Shown one piece after another: positions 25,492-38,932 of a stretch of 60,000 nucleotides of DNA (within the stretch, counting starts at the first letter, position 1; each line of letters starts with the position of its first letter). Origin of the DNA: Polytrichum commune (taxonomy: Eukaryota > Streptophyta > Polytrichopsida > Polytrichales > Polytrichaceae); assembly GCA_950295325.1 (NCBI GenBank), contig OX485809.1, positions 28,770,001 to 28,830,000 on the forward strand. The letters run 5' to 3'. The notes under the pieces are model-generated. The model saw only the letters and a program-made list of their open reading frames with translations, searched no databases and was not told the DNA's origin. The position numbers were made by a program, and so were the translations under genes.

Positions 25492-26060
25492 GGGCCACTT
25501 CACACATGAGCCAACAGCCGTCACCTTGTAATGGTGAGGACCCTTTTAGACTCTCATCCAAAGGCCGTTCCATGGGTGTTGGGAAAGCCATTTTATGTAG
25601 TCACGGCCCCTTAAGCATAGTGTGAAGTGAGAATGGACCATGTTGCGGGACCATTGCATATTTTGTTGGCAGAAAAAAGAGGGGAGGATTTGGTCTAATG
25701 AAATATGTTTCAAACTCTATCAATTTAAGAGAATTACTTGGTGGTGTTTGTCTGTCCTGGAATTTGCCCTACAATATGTCCTACTAGAAAAATATTTAAA
25801 AAATCGTGGTCTCCCGGAATTTGCATCAGACCCACCTCTTGGAGGTGGGCCTGACGAATATTCCAGGAGATCATGAAACCTTATCCATAGTCCGCCATGT
25901 AGGACTCCATGTAAATTTTTTATCCATGAAGTCTTCTTTGGACCTTTAGGCCCTCACCTTTGTGTGTGAAGTGAACTTGGATGATCTCCGCCCTTTCGAC
26001 CAATGAGAGCTCTTAGATTGCAATGGTCACGGGCCTTCAGTCTTGTGTGTGAAGTGGCCC
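25492..26060. mobile_element. Harbinger/Tourist-like MITE, family H1, copy A
   Basis: A 569-bp element with terminal inverted repeats starting GGGCCACTTCACACA and ending TGTGTGAAGTGGCCC, flanked by TAA on both sides (25489-25491 and 26061-26063). A 3-bp TAA/TTA target duplication with GGGCC-type ends is typical of PIF/Harbinger MITEs. An internal hairpin at about 25805-25875 (GGTCTCCCGGAATTTGC, loop, then its worn complement) is shared with copy B. Sits about 490 bp upstream of the EIN3 start codon. Confidence 0.85.
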
Positions 26061-27890
26061 TAACTTACGTATTTTGGTTGTGCCAAACGCCCGCGTTGGT
26101 CCCCAATACATTAAATATTCGTCATAAATGAAAAATATGTTTAAGTGAAATGCTCGTATAATGCACCCACCTCAACTTGGACCACTCAAGATACTGTTTG
26201 GGGGGTTTTCCAAATAAGACAAACAAAACTTACAAACCTTTATACCATCAATTGTCTTGGATTTTTGGAATCACCCTATATACTCTTAATCACATATAGA
26301 AGAAAATATTTATGGTTTTTTTATCAATAGTGAAAATGATTTTGGAGTATAGACTATTTTATTTTACTAGAAATGATAAAATTCTTCATAATTTGTGAAA
26401 TGGGATGCCTATTTATACATGTTTTTTGTTTGTAAAGAGTATGTGATCCAAAATGGAGGTTGCCCACTACATATATCATCCTATGTATATTATACATATT
26501 TGTTGTTTGTAAAAAGTACGTCATCCAAAATGGAGGTTGGCCACTACATGTATCATCCTAGCTATGAGGTGTGCTCATTTGATTTTATATAATATATATA
26601 TATATATACGAGCACTAAAGTTGAAAAGTGGTCAATTTTGAGATACATATGTTATTGCACGTAGAAAGTGGTAACTGTATGTAAAAAAATGTAGTGCATG
26701 AAAAATTAAACACCTATAAAATGCAATGCAAATGAATAACCAATTTGATGTTTTGGTTACTAAAATGGATGCATATTTGTTGGTTAATTTTTGCCTACAA
26801 ATTATTTATGAACAAAGGATTTTTTATTAGTACACAACACCAAACTTGAAGTTTAATTTACTTACAGCTTGAAGCCCCTCTTTGTATGTGTAAGACACAA
26901 ATAGTTGTTTGTAACATACCTTTGTTTAAATTATAATGTTATTTGTAAATATATTTGAGGGATTGTTAAATCAACCACGCACAAGTTAAAATGACCACAA
27001 AGACGCATCGCATGGTCACATGCCCTATCAAAATTTGAACAACTCTAGATATAAGCCAAAATGTAATGAAAGAAGCAAAGCTAACACCTTGTTCCTCTTC
27101 ATGTGTGCAATGAAAAATATAATTTTGACATGTCATGTGACAACATGACTCATCTTTTTGGTCGTTTTAACAAACTACATGGCCCATTTAACAATCCCTT
27201 GTATATATGGGTATATTTTTAAATATAATGGTAGCTATTTTGCATTATAATACTATCTTGTGAGGATATGTTTGCAAGAGTAATCACAACTCTACACATT
27301 CATGTCATGCTTTAGAACATGAAGAGGATAAGATGCTCATGCTCTTGCCGTCACAATCACATTCTTTGTCCAGAAAATTCCATCCCAAATATATATATAT
27401 ATATATATATGGATGGAAATGAACACACAACTTATGCAGTAACAAACAAACGTACAGGATCAGTGCACAGGAGTAAAATCAGCCTCAAACTGAGGCAAAT
27501 GAATATATGAAGAATGAATCATCTGTAAATTAAGGTCTCTAGCATGTTAAGTTTTACAATCCGGCTCTCAGACTTGTTCTCTGTCTCTGACACTTTACCA
27601 TTTGAAGCACATAATCTACTGTTATGGGGGCAATGTGGCCGAGTCAATGACGGTTGAGGATAACGGAGTCAATCCCAAACCTTGCACAGCTCTGCCAAAC
27701 TCACCCGAATTGAAAAATTCAAGCTTGCATTGATCGATGCAACAACTGCCAATCCAAACCATTACCCATTCTGGAACTCTGTGATTCAGATTGCAATCAT
27801 CATGTCATCTGCTGTTCACAATCACACAGGGGACATGAGAATATTGCAAGGAGTAAGTTGCGTTTGTTGACTGCAAGGAATGTGTGTTGG
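26061..27890. other. intergenic between EIN3 and acidic-tail gene
   Basis: Very AT-rich with no gene. Contains an imperfect tandem duplication at about 26420-26575 (shared TCCAAAATGGAGGTTG and CACTACAT and TATCATCCTA), and AT microsatellites near 26588-26606 and 27391-27411. The last few hundred bases before 27891 should be the 3' UTR of the minus-strand gene that follows. Confidence 0.5.
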
Positions 27891-30765
27891 TTAGGCAGGC
27901 TCTGCTTTCGAGTCTTCATCTTCTTGCTTGGCAGTGTTGTAGGTAGAAGACACCTCCAAATTCTGTTGAGAGTATTCAACCTTTACCTCATTCTTGCGCT
28001 CTTCCACATCGCCCTCCACCTTCTCTTCAGAATCGTGATCATCTATGTTTCCACTAGATCCTGTCTCTATTACTGCTTCTTGGGACTTCACAGTATTCTC
28101 ATCTTCGGGTATGGCTTCTTGAGTCGATTCTTGTTGTGACTCCACACTCTCTTGTTTCTCATCTTGCGTCTCAGCCCTATGTTCGCCTTCTTCATCCTTC
28201 CATGCTTCACCTTCATCGCCCTTCAGTTTCTCTGCATCGTCCGGTCTGGCCTCTGTATCTTCATGAGACAGGTTTTCATGCAAATCAGTTTCACCTGCAG
28301 ATTGTCCATCCTTTGAATTAGCCTTGTGGTTCTCGGAATCAAATTTTTCAGACTGCATATCATCTTTACCATCCTCCACTTGCTCTTGTTTGTCAGATCG
28401 ATCTTCAGGCTTCTCTTCCATCTTCTCATCACTTGACCCCCCTTGCTCTACTTCGGATGATGTATCCTCAATGGGCTGCTCCTCTTCCTTCTCATGTTGT
28501 ACCTCAGACGAGAATGAAGTTTCTACATTGTCATTGGCCAATATTTCTGTTTGTTTCTCATTTTCATGTTCTGTTTTTTTAAAGCCTGTGTTTCCCTGTG
28601 AGCTCTCTGCAGGTACCGTGACCTCTCCAGATTGATCATCCTGCTCTTCCATTGTCTTTGTTAATTCCTCCTCCTCAAGCTTGTCTTCAGGGGAGCTTTC
28701 TTCCATGGATTCTTTGATGGATTCACTCCAAGCGTCCAAGGTCTTCACAGAGTCATCCTCTAATTTCTCTTTTGAGCTTTCCTCTTTCTTCTCATCTTCT
28801 CGCTCATTCTCATCAACAACGCTTGCCAAACGATCATCTGCATCTAGGTGATCTCCATTCTCCTGATTGTTGTCTGGGTTCTTCGATCCACTTTCGTCAA
28901 CTTCCTCAGATGCTTTGGTGGCTTTCACATCCTCTACAGACTCCTCCTGTTCCACTCTTGCTTGTTCATTCTGAACCTCAGCAAATTCGGTCCCAAGATC
29001 ACGCTGAACTGATGTATCATTGCTTTCGTGAGGCACTTCATCTTCAATTTTCTCACCTGTGGGATCACATGCCATACCTCAATATGAAAAAACAGTATGT
29101 TAAGTGGAAGGGCTGCTTCTATATAGAGGAGCCTGAAGAGATTATGTTTCAGTTCAAACATGCTGCTAGAAATGAACACTCTTCACCTCGCAAAGATAAC
29201 CACATTCCTCACGATCATCAACAGCTCCTCAAGTTCTATAGGTTACGTATGTTTCTACATCCTCGAAATTACAGAGAGAGATTTTGTGTGCTCTTGTGCA
29301 AAGACTTCTCTAAACTTAGCAATGAGACAGCACATACTAATTCTGTACATCTTCCTACTTCTATTTCTTTAGAGAAAATGTACAAACACGAGACAAACAG
29401 AGAAGTCTCATTCTAGAACTAGACATTGACTTCTAGAATGAGAACAAACGTTCCAGTTCCTTCTTCTCACCTGCAGTAGTTTCTCCTTCCTCTGTTGATG
29501 GCTCCTTGACATTATTAGTCAGACTGTCAGCACTTGGAGTTTCGTATTTTGTGCTATCTGCAGGTCACATAAACAGCTATTACTCAGCTGTCTACCAAGT
29601 ATGTTGGACAAAACGCGAACTGCAAGTCTTTATGAATAGAAAAATACTTCACATCCCAGGAAGCCACATGATGCTCTGGACTGTAGAGAATTGCACGAAA
29701 CAGAAGAAGTTGGATTCAAGAACTTGCTTGGGCACTACTCTCTCTCATATACCTATTATCTGCGGAAGAGGCTTCAATAAGAGCCATCGGTTTGTGATAA
29801 ACCCTAAAGATCAAAGATTGATTTTAAAAATGGGATCTCACCTCGCTGGAATAGTTAAAGCGATACTAACATGATTCGGAAGACAACACCACAAGCATCT
29901 GAAGGATCATTTACACTAGAGGTGGTTGTAGTTGAGGTCATGGTACTGATGCACTTTCTTTGGTTCTATTTCCATGGAAAAGGCATAACAAATGCTCACC
30001 ACCCCCACAACCACCCCTTCCCCATCAACCTCCTGCTTTGTGTGACTAACCACCTTGGGGTGGTTGTTCATGCTCATGTGGCGTCAATAGAGAACTTAAA
30101 GGCCAAGGTCTGGGGAGAAAGCTGAGGAGGCAACCACTTTAACACTACAATCCAAAGCCCACTAATAATCACTTTAATTTCCTCTTCAGCCCAAGACCTA
30201 AACCAATGATAGATTGCGAAGATCGGCCCCACCATCAACCAAAAGGATTCGCACAAGACAAGTGTGAATAACAAAAATCGTAGTTGTGGTTGATTGTGGT
30301 GGTTAACCGCAATTACAACCACGACCACCGTTGTAGTGTAAACGACCCTTGGGAAGATACCCAGCCAGAAGAAATGTTTTACTTGTCCTCCAGATTGATC
30401 CAGATTTGTGCAGCAGTCGTTTGAGAGCAAGAGGCACCATTACCTTCCTCGGTACTATGTTTGCCAGTGTCAGACTTGGTAGGAAGATCTGTCAGTTCCT
30501 CCGTGTCAATATCTTTTTGTTTCGTATCCAACGAAACTTCTGCATCTTTCATAACTTTGCGAGGCACCGAATTGGGCCGGTCGCCTTGCACTTGTGACGA
30601 GGATTCCTTGGACGGGAATGCCTCGTGGTACATCACCCAGGTCAACAGCACTGTGACTATGGTCACAAGGAGCGCATGTCGCATCGTCCAGCCTTTCGAC
30701 CTAGACGGCGTGAATGGCTGTGCACGCTGACGAAACATTGTGGACGCCAGTGGAGAAGAATTCAT
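27891..30765 (-). CDS. single-pass membrane protein with long acidic tail, 3 exons
   Basis: Coding exons on the minus strand: 30444-30765, 29471-29557, 27891-29056. Both introns are GT-AG and phase 1, giving 524 aa. Residues 1-28 are basic (MFRQRAQPFTPSRSKGW); residues about 30-46 form one hydrophobic helix (ALLVTIVTVLLTWVMY), so a type II anchor is likely. From residue about 50 to the end the protein is Glu/Asp/Lys/Gln/Ser-rich and probably disordered. Its layout resembles an uncharacterised plant family with a short basic N-terminus, one membrane helix and a low-complexity acidic tail, but I cannot name it. No catalytic motif is seen. Exon 3 has a second in-frame acceptor 21 nt upstream, which would insert seven residues. 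Intron 1 contains a MITE at about 29911-30343. Confidence 0.8.
29911..30343. mobile_element. TIR element inside intron 1 of the acidic-tail gene
   Basis: Left end TTTACACTAGAGGTGGTTGT, right end the imperfect reverse complement (ACCACGACCACCGTTGTAGT then GTAAA). About 430 bp, GGTGG/CCACC-rich arms, no coding capacity. It lies wholly within intron 1 (29558-30443) and makes up about half of it. Target duplication not resolved. Confidence 0.65.
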
Positions 30766-31562
30766 TTGCTGCTCCTCAATGAAGGCTAGCTAAAACTTTG
30801 TGTACTGTGGCAGGCAGAGTGAACTTCCGAAAGTCGTAAGGCTGCTTAATCAATGCTGCAAAACAGGGAGTTATGTAATGCCCAGTTAATGCAAGTCCGG
30901 CGGCAGAGCTCGGATGTCATACTTACAAGGTTTATGTTCTGCGACTTAGTTCGTCGGTTTGTTACTTGCGGTAATCACACGTAAGTGCCTATCAATGTTG
31001 GCAAAGGCGCGGCATTCAACGGGCAAGAAAGGCAGAAACAACTGTGTGTTTGTCGGCCGGTACTTTCTTCCTTTCTAAACTACGTGATTGATTTGTTCCG
31101 TACAAACCAAGAATCTAGGGCGCCCTGTCTGTATTTGAAATCTGTGTAGACTTCGGTTCTTTAAAAACTGGATTACATCCTGGTACTGCTGCTTCCACCT
31201 GACTCAAGTGAGCATGCAAGAATGCGTGTTTTCGATATACAATGAACAGAATGGAGACTACAATGCAAGCAAAAACAACACTCTCCCCCGTGACCTCACC
31301 ATCAAGCTCTACACAGCTATGGCGCACTTCACAACTCAATGCCAGCCACCCTCACCGCATATAAACTTGCCCATCCTCCCGAGTCCTACTAAACAGCGGC
31401 CTGCAAGTTTGCACCGAAGTCCACAAATTTAGACAAGAATACTCCCTCCCGCCAATGCAATGCATCTTCGAACCCCCCCAACAACCTCCACACGACAAAA
31501 CTTCACCATCCCCACCGTAACCCCAACTTATAAACCCCTGCTACACAAACTTAACCCACCGG

Positions 31563-31598
<36 letters not shown>

Positions 31599-32997
31599 GT
31601 CACGCTTTCATCAAGTCTCCAGCTGCTTCTTCTTCTCCGTCGTTCCGCTACTGTACCTAGTTTTTGTTGGTCGAATCTTGAGTTGAGCTAACCTCTGTTG
31701 CACACAGTCACTTGCCACTCGGCGACTCGGAGCCACAACTTCAAGTTGGTCCTTCTTATTATTTATGTATGTGCACCCCACATGCTAATTTATGTTTCCA
31801 CATCACATGCTTTGGAGTCCTGAAATAGAAAATGTTGCGGGAATCCTTCCCCGTCTCCGCGTCCCTCTCTCTTCCTACAATTCTAAGCTCCAACTAGATA
31901 CCTCTCCGAAATCTGCGATCCACCAGTCCAACTTACTTAAGGGTTAGTTAAGTGGCAACATCGAGGCTGCCAGGAGTGTGAACGTAAGTGCACCAGATGA
32001 AGCCTGGTCCGTGTGTCTCCGATGCTCGACCCACCAACTGCAATGGCAATTTGAAGAGCGTTTGATTGTGAGGGGAGTGATTGAGATGAGATCCAAGGGT
32101 CGTGAATCGTGAGTCGTGCCGGAGGCATCTGAATTTGTGCCTGCGTGCGGCCAAACTCTTTCTGCTTTCCCCATGCTTCCCTCCCGGGGGGCAAGGGGGA
32201 ACCTTTTTAAGGAGACAACCCTTAAATGGTTACTTTTTCCGACTAGCCCACTTCTTCTAGGACATAAAACACACTATTGATACGAGAGCATGATCACACG
32301 TTGTACACCAAACGCCAATACAAAGCGGTGCTAAATCGGAGTTTCCATGTACGACACTCGCCCACCAGATTCTAATGTGAATAAGGATAAACCCGCCCAA
32401 ATATGGAGAGAATCTAGTGGGGTAGGGTCGTATGTGCCAAACTAGCTACTCTCATATTCTCAAATTTGGGCCCACCTACTATCCTCCTCTTCCTCCTCCA
32501 TGTTAAAACCTTCTCCTTCTAAAATCGGTGTTCAAAACCTTTAGTGATAAGCACTTGTAGGTTGAAGATTCTTTAGTGAATGCATGAAAGTTTAGCGTGT
32601 CCACAACCCTCTACATTCTAGGGGACCGCTAGAATGTGGTCGAATGGCAGCTTGCGCTTAAGTACATGCGAACACCTCCGACCCATTGTTTTTTAGAATC
32701 TAGTGAGCGAGCAGCCTACATGGTAACTCACCCTTATATGTCCCACACTCTCACTTTAGATGAGCTTTATGAAACATGGGTCTTGTGGTTAAAACTAATG
32801 CCGTACAATAGACAAGGCTTTACATAGAAATAGTTGAAGTTAAGATTCTATTTGGTCAAAGATTGTGAGGTATGCATAGTTGATTATTTTAGAGAGGAGT
32901 TGACAGTTGGTTGCAATAGACCTAAGCTATTCCAGCCCATATTAGCTTTCCGAGCCCCGCCAATGGTACAATAGCAATTGGACCTACTACGTGGGTC
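30766..32997. other. upstream region of acidic-tail gene and spacer
   Basis: Should contain the promoter of the minus-strand membrane-protein gene near 30766-31100. Further right there is a (CT)n tract at about 31566-31596, 35-40 bases after a TATAAA-like motif near 31529 and directly before an ATG opening a 29-codon hydrophobic frame (31597-31686). Beyond that no gene is recognised. Confidence 0.45.
31597..31686 (+). CDS. possible short hydrophobic ORF after a CT tract
   Basis: ATG immediately following a long CT repeat and downstream of a TATAAA-like motif opens 29 codons (MSRFHQVSSCFFFSVVPLL...) ending TGA. The order TATA, pyrimidine patch, ATG is that of many plant gene starts, and the peptide looks like a signal or membrane segment. 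It could be a leader ORF or first exon of an undetected gene, or chance. No homologue is recognised. Confidence 0.2.
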
Positions 32998-33000
32998 TAA

Positions 33001-33548
33001 GGGCCAAGTTCCATGTGCCGGTCCCAGTCCGTTTTTTAAATGGGTGAGAAACGGGTGACATCATCCAAATAATGGGTGATGTCACCCATTTTATGGAGGG
33101 GTACTTCTATGTGGGGTGCCGGTTTTTCCCGATTTCCTACTTTCTAACTAAATTTGGTGAGTGATAAGACTTGACACTTTATGAAGGTCACCGGCAATGA
33201 AGATCATCTAGATTCTAAAAACATCATAAAATACACGTTCCCTAGGAGTACTCCTTAAAAGAAGGGACTAGAAGAACAAAGTGGCCTTTAGTACCCAAGG
33301 GTGTACCCTAGGTGACCGGCCGATCTGGTCACTGGAGCTTTCTAACCGGCACATGTCCTTCTTGTGACCGTTAGGACCGCCGGTCCTTTGGCACCCGTTC
33401 TTGCATAACACAAAATGTGGGACACCCATCCATGGGGGGTGCCGGTCCTTGGGTGGGAGGGATGGGCACATGGCACCACCCTCTTTTCACCGGCCCACCC
33501 ATTTATTTTGAAAAAAATGGACCGGGACCGGCACATGGAACTTGGCCC
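33001..33548. mobile_element. Harbinger/Tourist-like MITE, family H2
   Basis: A 548-bp element with long inverted ends: GGGCCAAGTTCCATGTGCCG at the left and CGGCACATGGAACTTGGCCC at the right, the arms continuing about eight bases further inward. Flanked by TAA at 32998-33000 and 33549-33551. The GGGCC start and TAA duplication match family H1, but the rest of the sequence differs. Interior holds more GCCGGTCC/ACCGGC motifs in both orientations. No coding capacity. Confidence 0.88.
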
Positions 33549-33551
33549 TAA

Positions 33552-34689
33552 CTCCCAGACTAAACATGGCACTATCATGTTGTGGGGCCCTATATTGATA
33601 TCATGTGAACATGCTCTTAGCAAATCCAAATCAAGGTTATAGCAACTTTCCTTGTAATTTTTGGAGCTCATGTGAGTGTCTTATTCATAATCGAAGTTAG
33701 ATAAATAAATAATTTATTAAAATATTAAAATATTAAAACTAAAATTAAAAAATAAGCCTTATGCTTGGAATTGCTTCATTTGACAATGTTTTTAAAGGGC
33801 ACGAGACCAATTAAAATATTGTCATGCTCATTAAATGGTGATATAGTTCTTCCCAATTATATTGATTATTGATTTTTAAACGGTACTCACATTTTGAGTA
33901 CACAACATAATATTTCATAAAGACATGTTGATTTGGTATCCATTTTTGGAGGCCCACCTAACCACATACCATTCAAATATAGGTCTCCCAATAAGAAAAG
34001 TAATCGAATAAAGGGTAGATCTTATGATTTTTCAACTTAGACAACATGGGGTTATTCGATTTCGTATATTTTTATATTATAAACCCACATCCTACGTATT
34101 AGTAGTTGTTTTTAAAGTGGAAAGGGGAAAAGGAGACCCTCTATGGGTTTCTACCTTGAACAACACGGGGCTATTCATTTCCATATAATGTACAGTATTT
34201 AGGGTGGGTCATACAGTATAAGGTAGACAGATGGAAAATAGTGAATGACCACTACTAGTTCACTAGGCTAGGAATAGAATAATGCATGTGTGGACCCAAC
34301 ATGGTTAGTTGTAAAGTGGTGACCCGAAAAGGATGCAATGATAGGTTGGATAGGTCTTGTTCCACACCAATTGGGATCACTTTTGGGTGCCATCGCAAAA
34401 AAAAAGGCTATGTACGTGTTGTTAAAGGTGGTCATTATCATGATTGAACAAGCTTTGAGGAGAGTTGGGAAGTGTAGCATGTGGGCTAGGCTTTTCCATT
34501 TTCTTGTGGAAGTTTACGTCAAATTCCAATCTTCACATTTGAGATGGGGACACACAATTATGCTTGCAAGATTTTTTTGATGAAACTCAATTGCCATTTC
34601 TTTCATTGGGGAAGCTTTGACGAGAGAATTGGCCAGATTACTATAAAGTATGTGATAATGTGAAGGACGTCATTTCCAACCAAAAATGA
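33552..34689. other. intergenic, no gene seen
   Basis: AT-rich spacer. Contains a copy of the dispersed CACTCAAATATAGG-type repeat near 33945-33990. No coding signal. Confidence 0.45.
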
Positions 34690-34880
34690 ATTATCACATC
34701 GAGTGGAACATCTCTTTCATCTAACATATAAGCCATGAAGTAGCATGCACACCAGAATTAGCATTAAAGATCCGGAATTAGTCTTGTAAAAGTTATTTGA
34801 GCCATAAACTTAAATGGGTTGAGTATTTGTGTTGGATGGATGAGAGATACATTCATATATGACAATGCCCTTTTACCCTT
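34690..34880. mobile_element. short TIR element, GGAGAGAGG family, worn copy
   Basis: AATTATCACATCGAGTGGAA with CATCTCTTTCATCTAACAT on the left and GTTGGATGGATGAGAGATAC with TGACAATGCCC on the right are recognisable, degraded versions of the ends of the elements at 1121, 16242 and 41484. Confidence 0.4.
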
Positions 34881-34959
34881 TTTCCCTCAACATTTACTAT
34901 GAAAGGCTTGCAGAAAACATGGTATAACTTTGTGGAAGGCTCCTAAAAAAAGGCATTTT

Positions 34960-35690
34960 TGGACCTATTTCACACTTGTTGTGTCATGCAATCTCAAGTC
35001 TTTCTTCCAATGAATGAAAGGAAATGAATTAGAATTGCTTTTGAAGTCCAAGAAGCCAAAAAGATGTATGGGACTAAAAGTACAATAGGATGGCGTCAAC
35101 CGAGCTAATTCCCTAGAGTGGTGGAGCATAGTAGCGTCCATGAGATAGTGGCTAACATCAACTTGATGGTCCACTTGAAAGAAGACTTGGGACTCCCTAG
35201 TACTACATCCTCAATGACCATAGAGGGCTCCCTATTTCATCTTTCCATGTGCCGGAATGTAGTTTCCACGTGGGGATGCAAGTGGGTTGTGGCAAATGCA
35301 AGCATGACAAGCATGTGATCTACGGTAGTAATTTGAAACTTGTTTTTTATTAAGTTATACAAGGGACACTCCAACACAAAGTGTGCCTCATTTTCAACTA
35401 CATTACAAGAGCAAAAGTAGCATAATATATTATCTCTAGAAATAGGGATAGTCAACCACCATACAATTTCAATGGCAAGTCTATGATTCAAGGTGTAATA
35501 AACAACAATGATCTTACGTTGTGGTGGTGGCAATGGTTGCTTCAAGTATAATTGACAAAACCCATGAGGCAGAGGTAATCTACTTTCTTTTCCCGAGAGA
35601 TGGAAAGAGTACCATCTCTTTAGCAAGAGAAGCCTCCTTGAGAGTGTGATTCCAATTGGTTCATCGAGTCAATAGAAGCCGCTAGGGTGA
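34960..35690 (-). pseudogene. LINE-type retrotransposon remnant, zf-RVT C-terminus
   Basis: On the minus strand, 35237-35626 stays open for 129 codons and contains a zinc-binding segment typical of plant non-LTR reverse transcriptases: RLAIEIVWWLTIPISRDN, then CYFCSCNVVENEAHFVLECP. A second open piece (34965-35174, MDHQVDVSHYLMDATMLHHS) continues the same protein after a frame change. The same protein region is found in worse condition on the plus strand at 3880-4760. The RT core and endonuclease are missing, so this is a 5'-truncated, inactive copy. Confidence 0.75.
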
Positions 35691-35960
35691 TGTCCACAGG
35701 CCATTTCAATTCCCAGACTTTAGAATTGATTTCAGTTCAATTTATTTGACAACCAACGGAGCTTCCAAAATGTAACAGAGCGTGTGTGGATCTAAGAACA
35801 GATACTAAAATAAAATGTATTTATACGAGATCGGCCTATATCATCGAATTTCATTAGCCATTCAATTTCATAGTCCACAAAATTTGGCCTCGTCATTTAA
35901 TACGAAAGAGAATCTCCAATTTTATAAAGTAATCTTGTTCGTATGAACAGACTTGATTAA

Positions 35961-36562
35961 GGGCCACTTCACACACAAGGCTGAAGGCCCTTGACCATGG
36001 CAATGTAAGAGCTCTCATTGGTCGAAAAGGCGGAGACCGTCCAAGTTCACTTCACACTAGGAGGTGAAGGCCTAAAGGCCCAAAGAAAAGTTCGTGGATG
36101 AAAAGTCTACATGGAGTCCTACATGGCTAGTTGTGGATAAGGGTGCATGGTCTACCGGAATTTGCGTCAGGCCCACCTCCAAGAGGTGGGCTTGACGCAA
36201 ATTCCGGGAGACCATGATTTTTTTAATATTTTTTCCAGCAGGACAGATTTCAGGACAGACTGCATGGCAGGTTCCAGGACAGATTCCAAGACAGGTTCCA
36301 GGACAAACAAACACCACCAAGTAGTTATCTTAAATTGATAAACTTGGAGACATATTGTATTAAACCAAATCCTCCCCTCTTTTTCCGCCAACAAAATATG
36401 CAATGGTCCCGCAACATGGTTCATTCTCGCTTCACACTATGCTTGAGGGCCAAAGACTACATAAAATGGCTTTCCCAACACCCATGGTACGGCCTTTGGA
36501 TGAGAGTCAAGGGTCCTCACCATTACAAGGTCACGGCTCTTGGCTCATGTGTGAAGTGGCCC
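35961..36562. mobile_element. Harbinger/Tourist-like MITE, family H1, copy B
   Basis: A 602-bp element with ends GGGCCACTTCACACA and TGTGTGAAGTGGCCC, flanked by TAA at 35958-35960 and 36563-36565. It carries a near-perfect internal hairpin at 36147-36214: the arm GGTCTACCGGAATTTGCGTC, continuing into AGGCCCACCTCC, pairs with GGTGGGCTTGACGCAAATTC plus CGGGAGACC. It also has a short degenerate tandem repeat (about 36238-36305, unit near CAGGACAGATTC). Opposite internal orientation to copy A. Confidence 0.87.
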
Positions 36563-36565
36563 TAA

Positions 36566-37193
36566 GACTTGCTAGTCTGCCACTGCGCGCGTGTTTCTTA
36601 TCCTACAAAACTGGGTGCAGGACTAAAAGTGTTATGTACGCCTTCGAAACCCATGGTGCTTTCATTTTGTTAATTAAGTTCAAGCACGCACCCTCTTGTC
36701 CCAACTTGGGTGTGTCATTCTGTGGCAAACTGGAAAGTGAAATCCAAACAAATAGCATTAAGGGACTCTAAGAGGTGAAGAGTCTTCAGAGATTGCCACA
36801 CATTCCTCGGCAATGTGCCATGCTATTTTGGCGAGGCAAAGAACTCTTAAGAGTTGAATGCATTTGCAAATAACAACATTGCCACTTTTGATTCCAAAGA
36901 GAAAACAGCGAAGTTAAATATGGTGTTTTTCCCACTTGATGACAATTACTACATCTCATGAAGATCGATTATGAATAGAATTGCACAATCAAGAGTATGA
37001 AATACTTGAAGAGAAACTCGACAACTTTTAGTAGACAAACCATGGGCAACTTGGGAAGGTCCATATATGAAATCACATAAAGGTACAAGACTCTATATTT
37101 AATTCCAGATACTTGTTCCAAAAGCTGCAGTACAAAGTGAATGATAGGTTAAAACTCTGCCATTCCAACTGTGGAGCAAACCACATATCTTGT
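36566..37193. other. 3' flank of the eL42 gene
   Basis: No gene. The part next to 37193 should be the 3' UTR of the minus-strand eL42 gene. Confidence 0.5.
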
Positions 37194-38761
<1,568 letters not shown>

Positions 38762-38900
38762 GGTGGCCGCGACCTGTGCACGCTCCGCACCGCTCCTGCG
38801 CTTCGTCGAGTGGAAGCGAAAAGGATGAGAATAGAGGAGAGAGCTAGGGTTTGTTGGCCGCCTTCGGGCTAGCGCGGGCCGGGTGACCAAGATCGCGGGT
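38762..38900 (-). promoter_or_regulatory. eL42 leader with telo-box
   Basis: On the minus strand, AAACCCTA (plus 38845-38852) followed by CTCTCTCC lies about 85 bases before the start codon. Telo-box motifs and pyrimidine tracts at the start of the leader are typical of plant ribosomal-protein genes. GGCCC-rich sequence and a TGGGCA motif (plus about 38927-38932) lie further upstream and could be site II-type elements. Confidence 0.55.
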
Positions 38901-38932
38901 CGTACTCCCAGCGCGGGTATGCCCAATAACTT

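Noticed and set aside
28772-29416. Plus-strand 214-codon open frame opposite the acidic-tail gene
   Set aside because: His/Leu/Ser-rich antisense of a Glu/Asp-rich exon, crossing a splice site of the minus-strand gene; no independent evidence.
31937-32194. Three overlapping minus-strand frames in a GC-richer patch
   Set aside because: Same DNA read in several frames, none with a domain or splice support.
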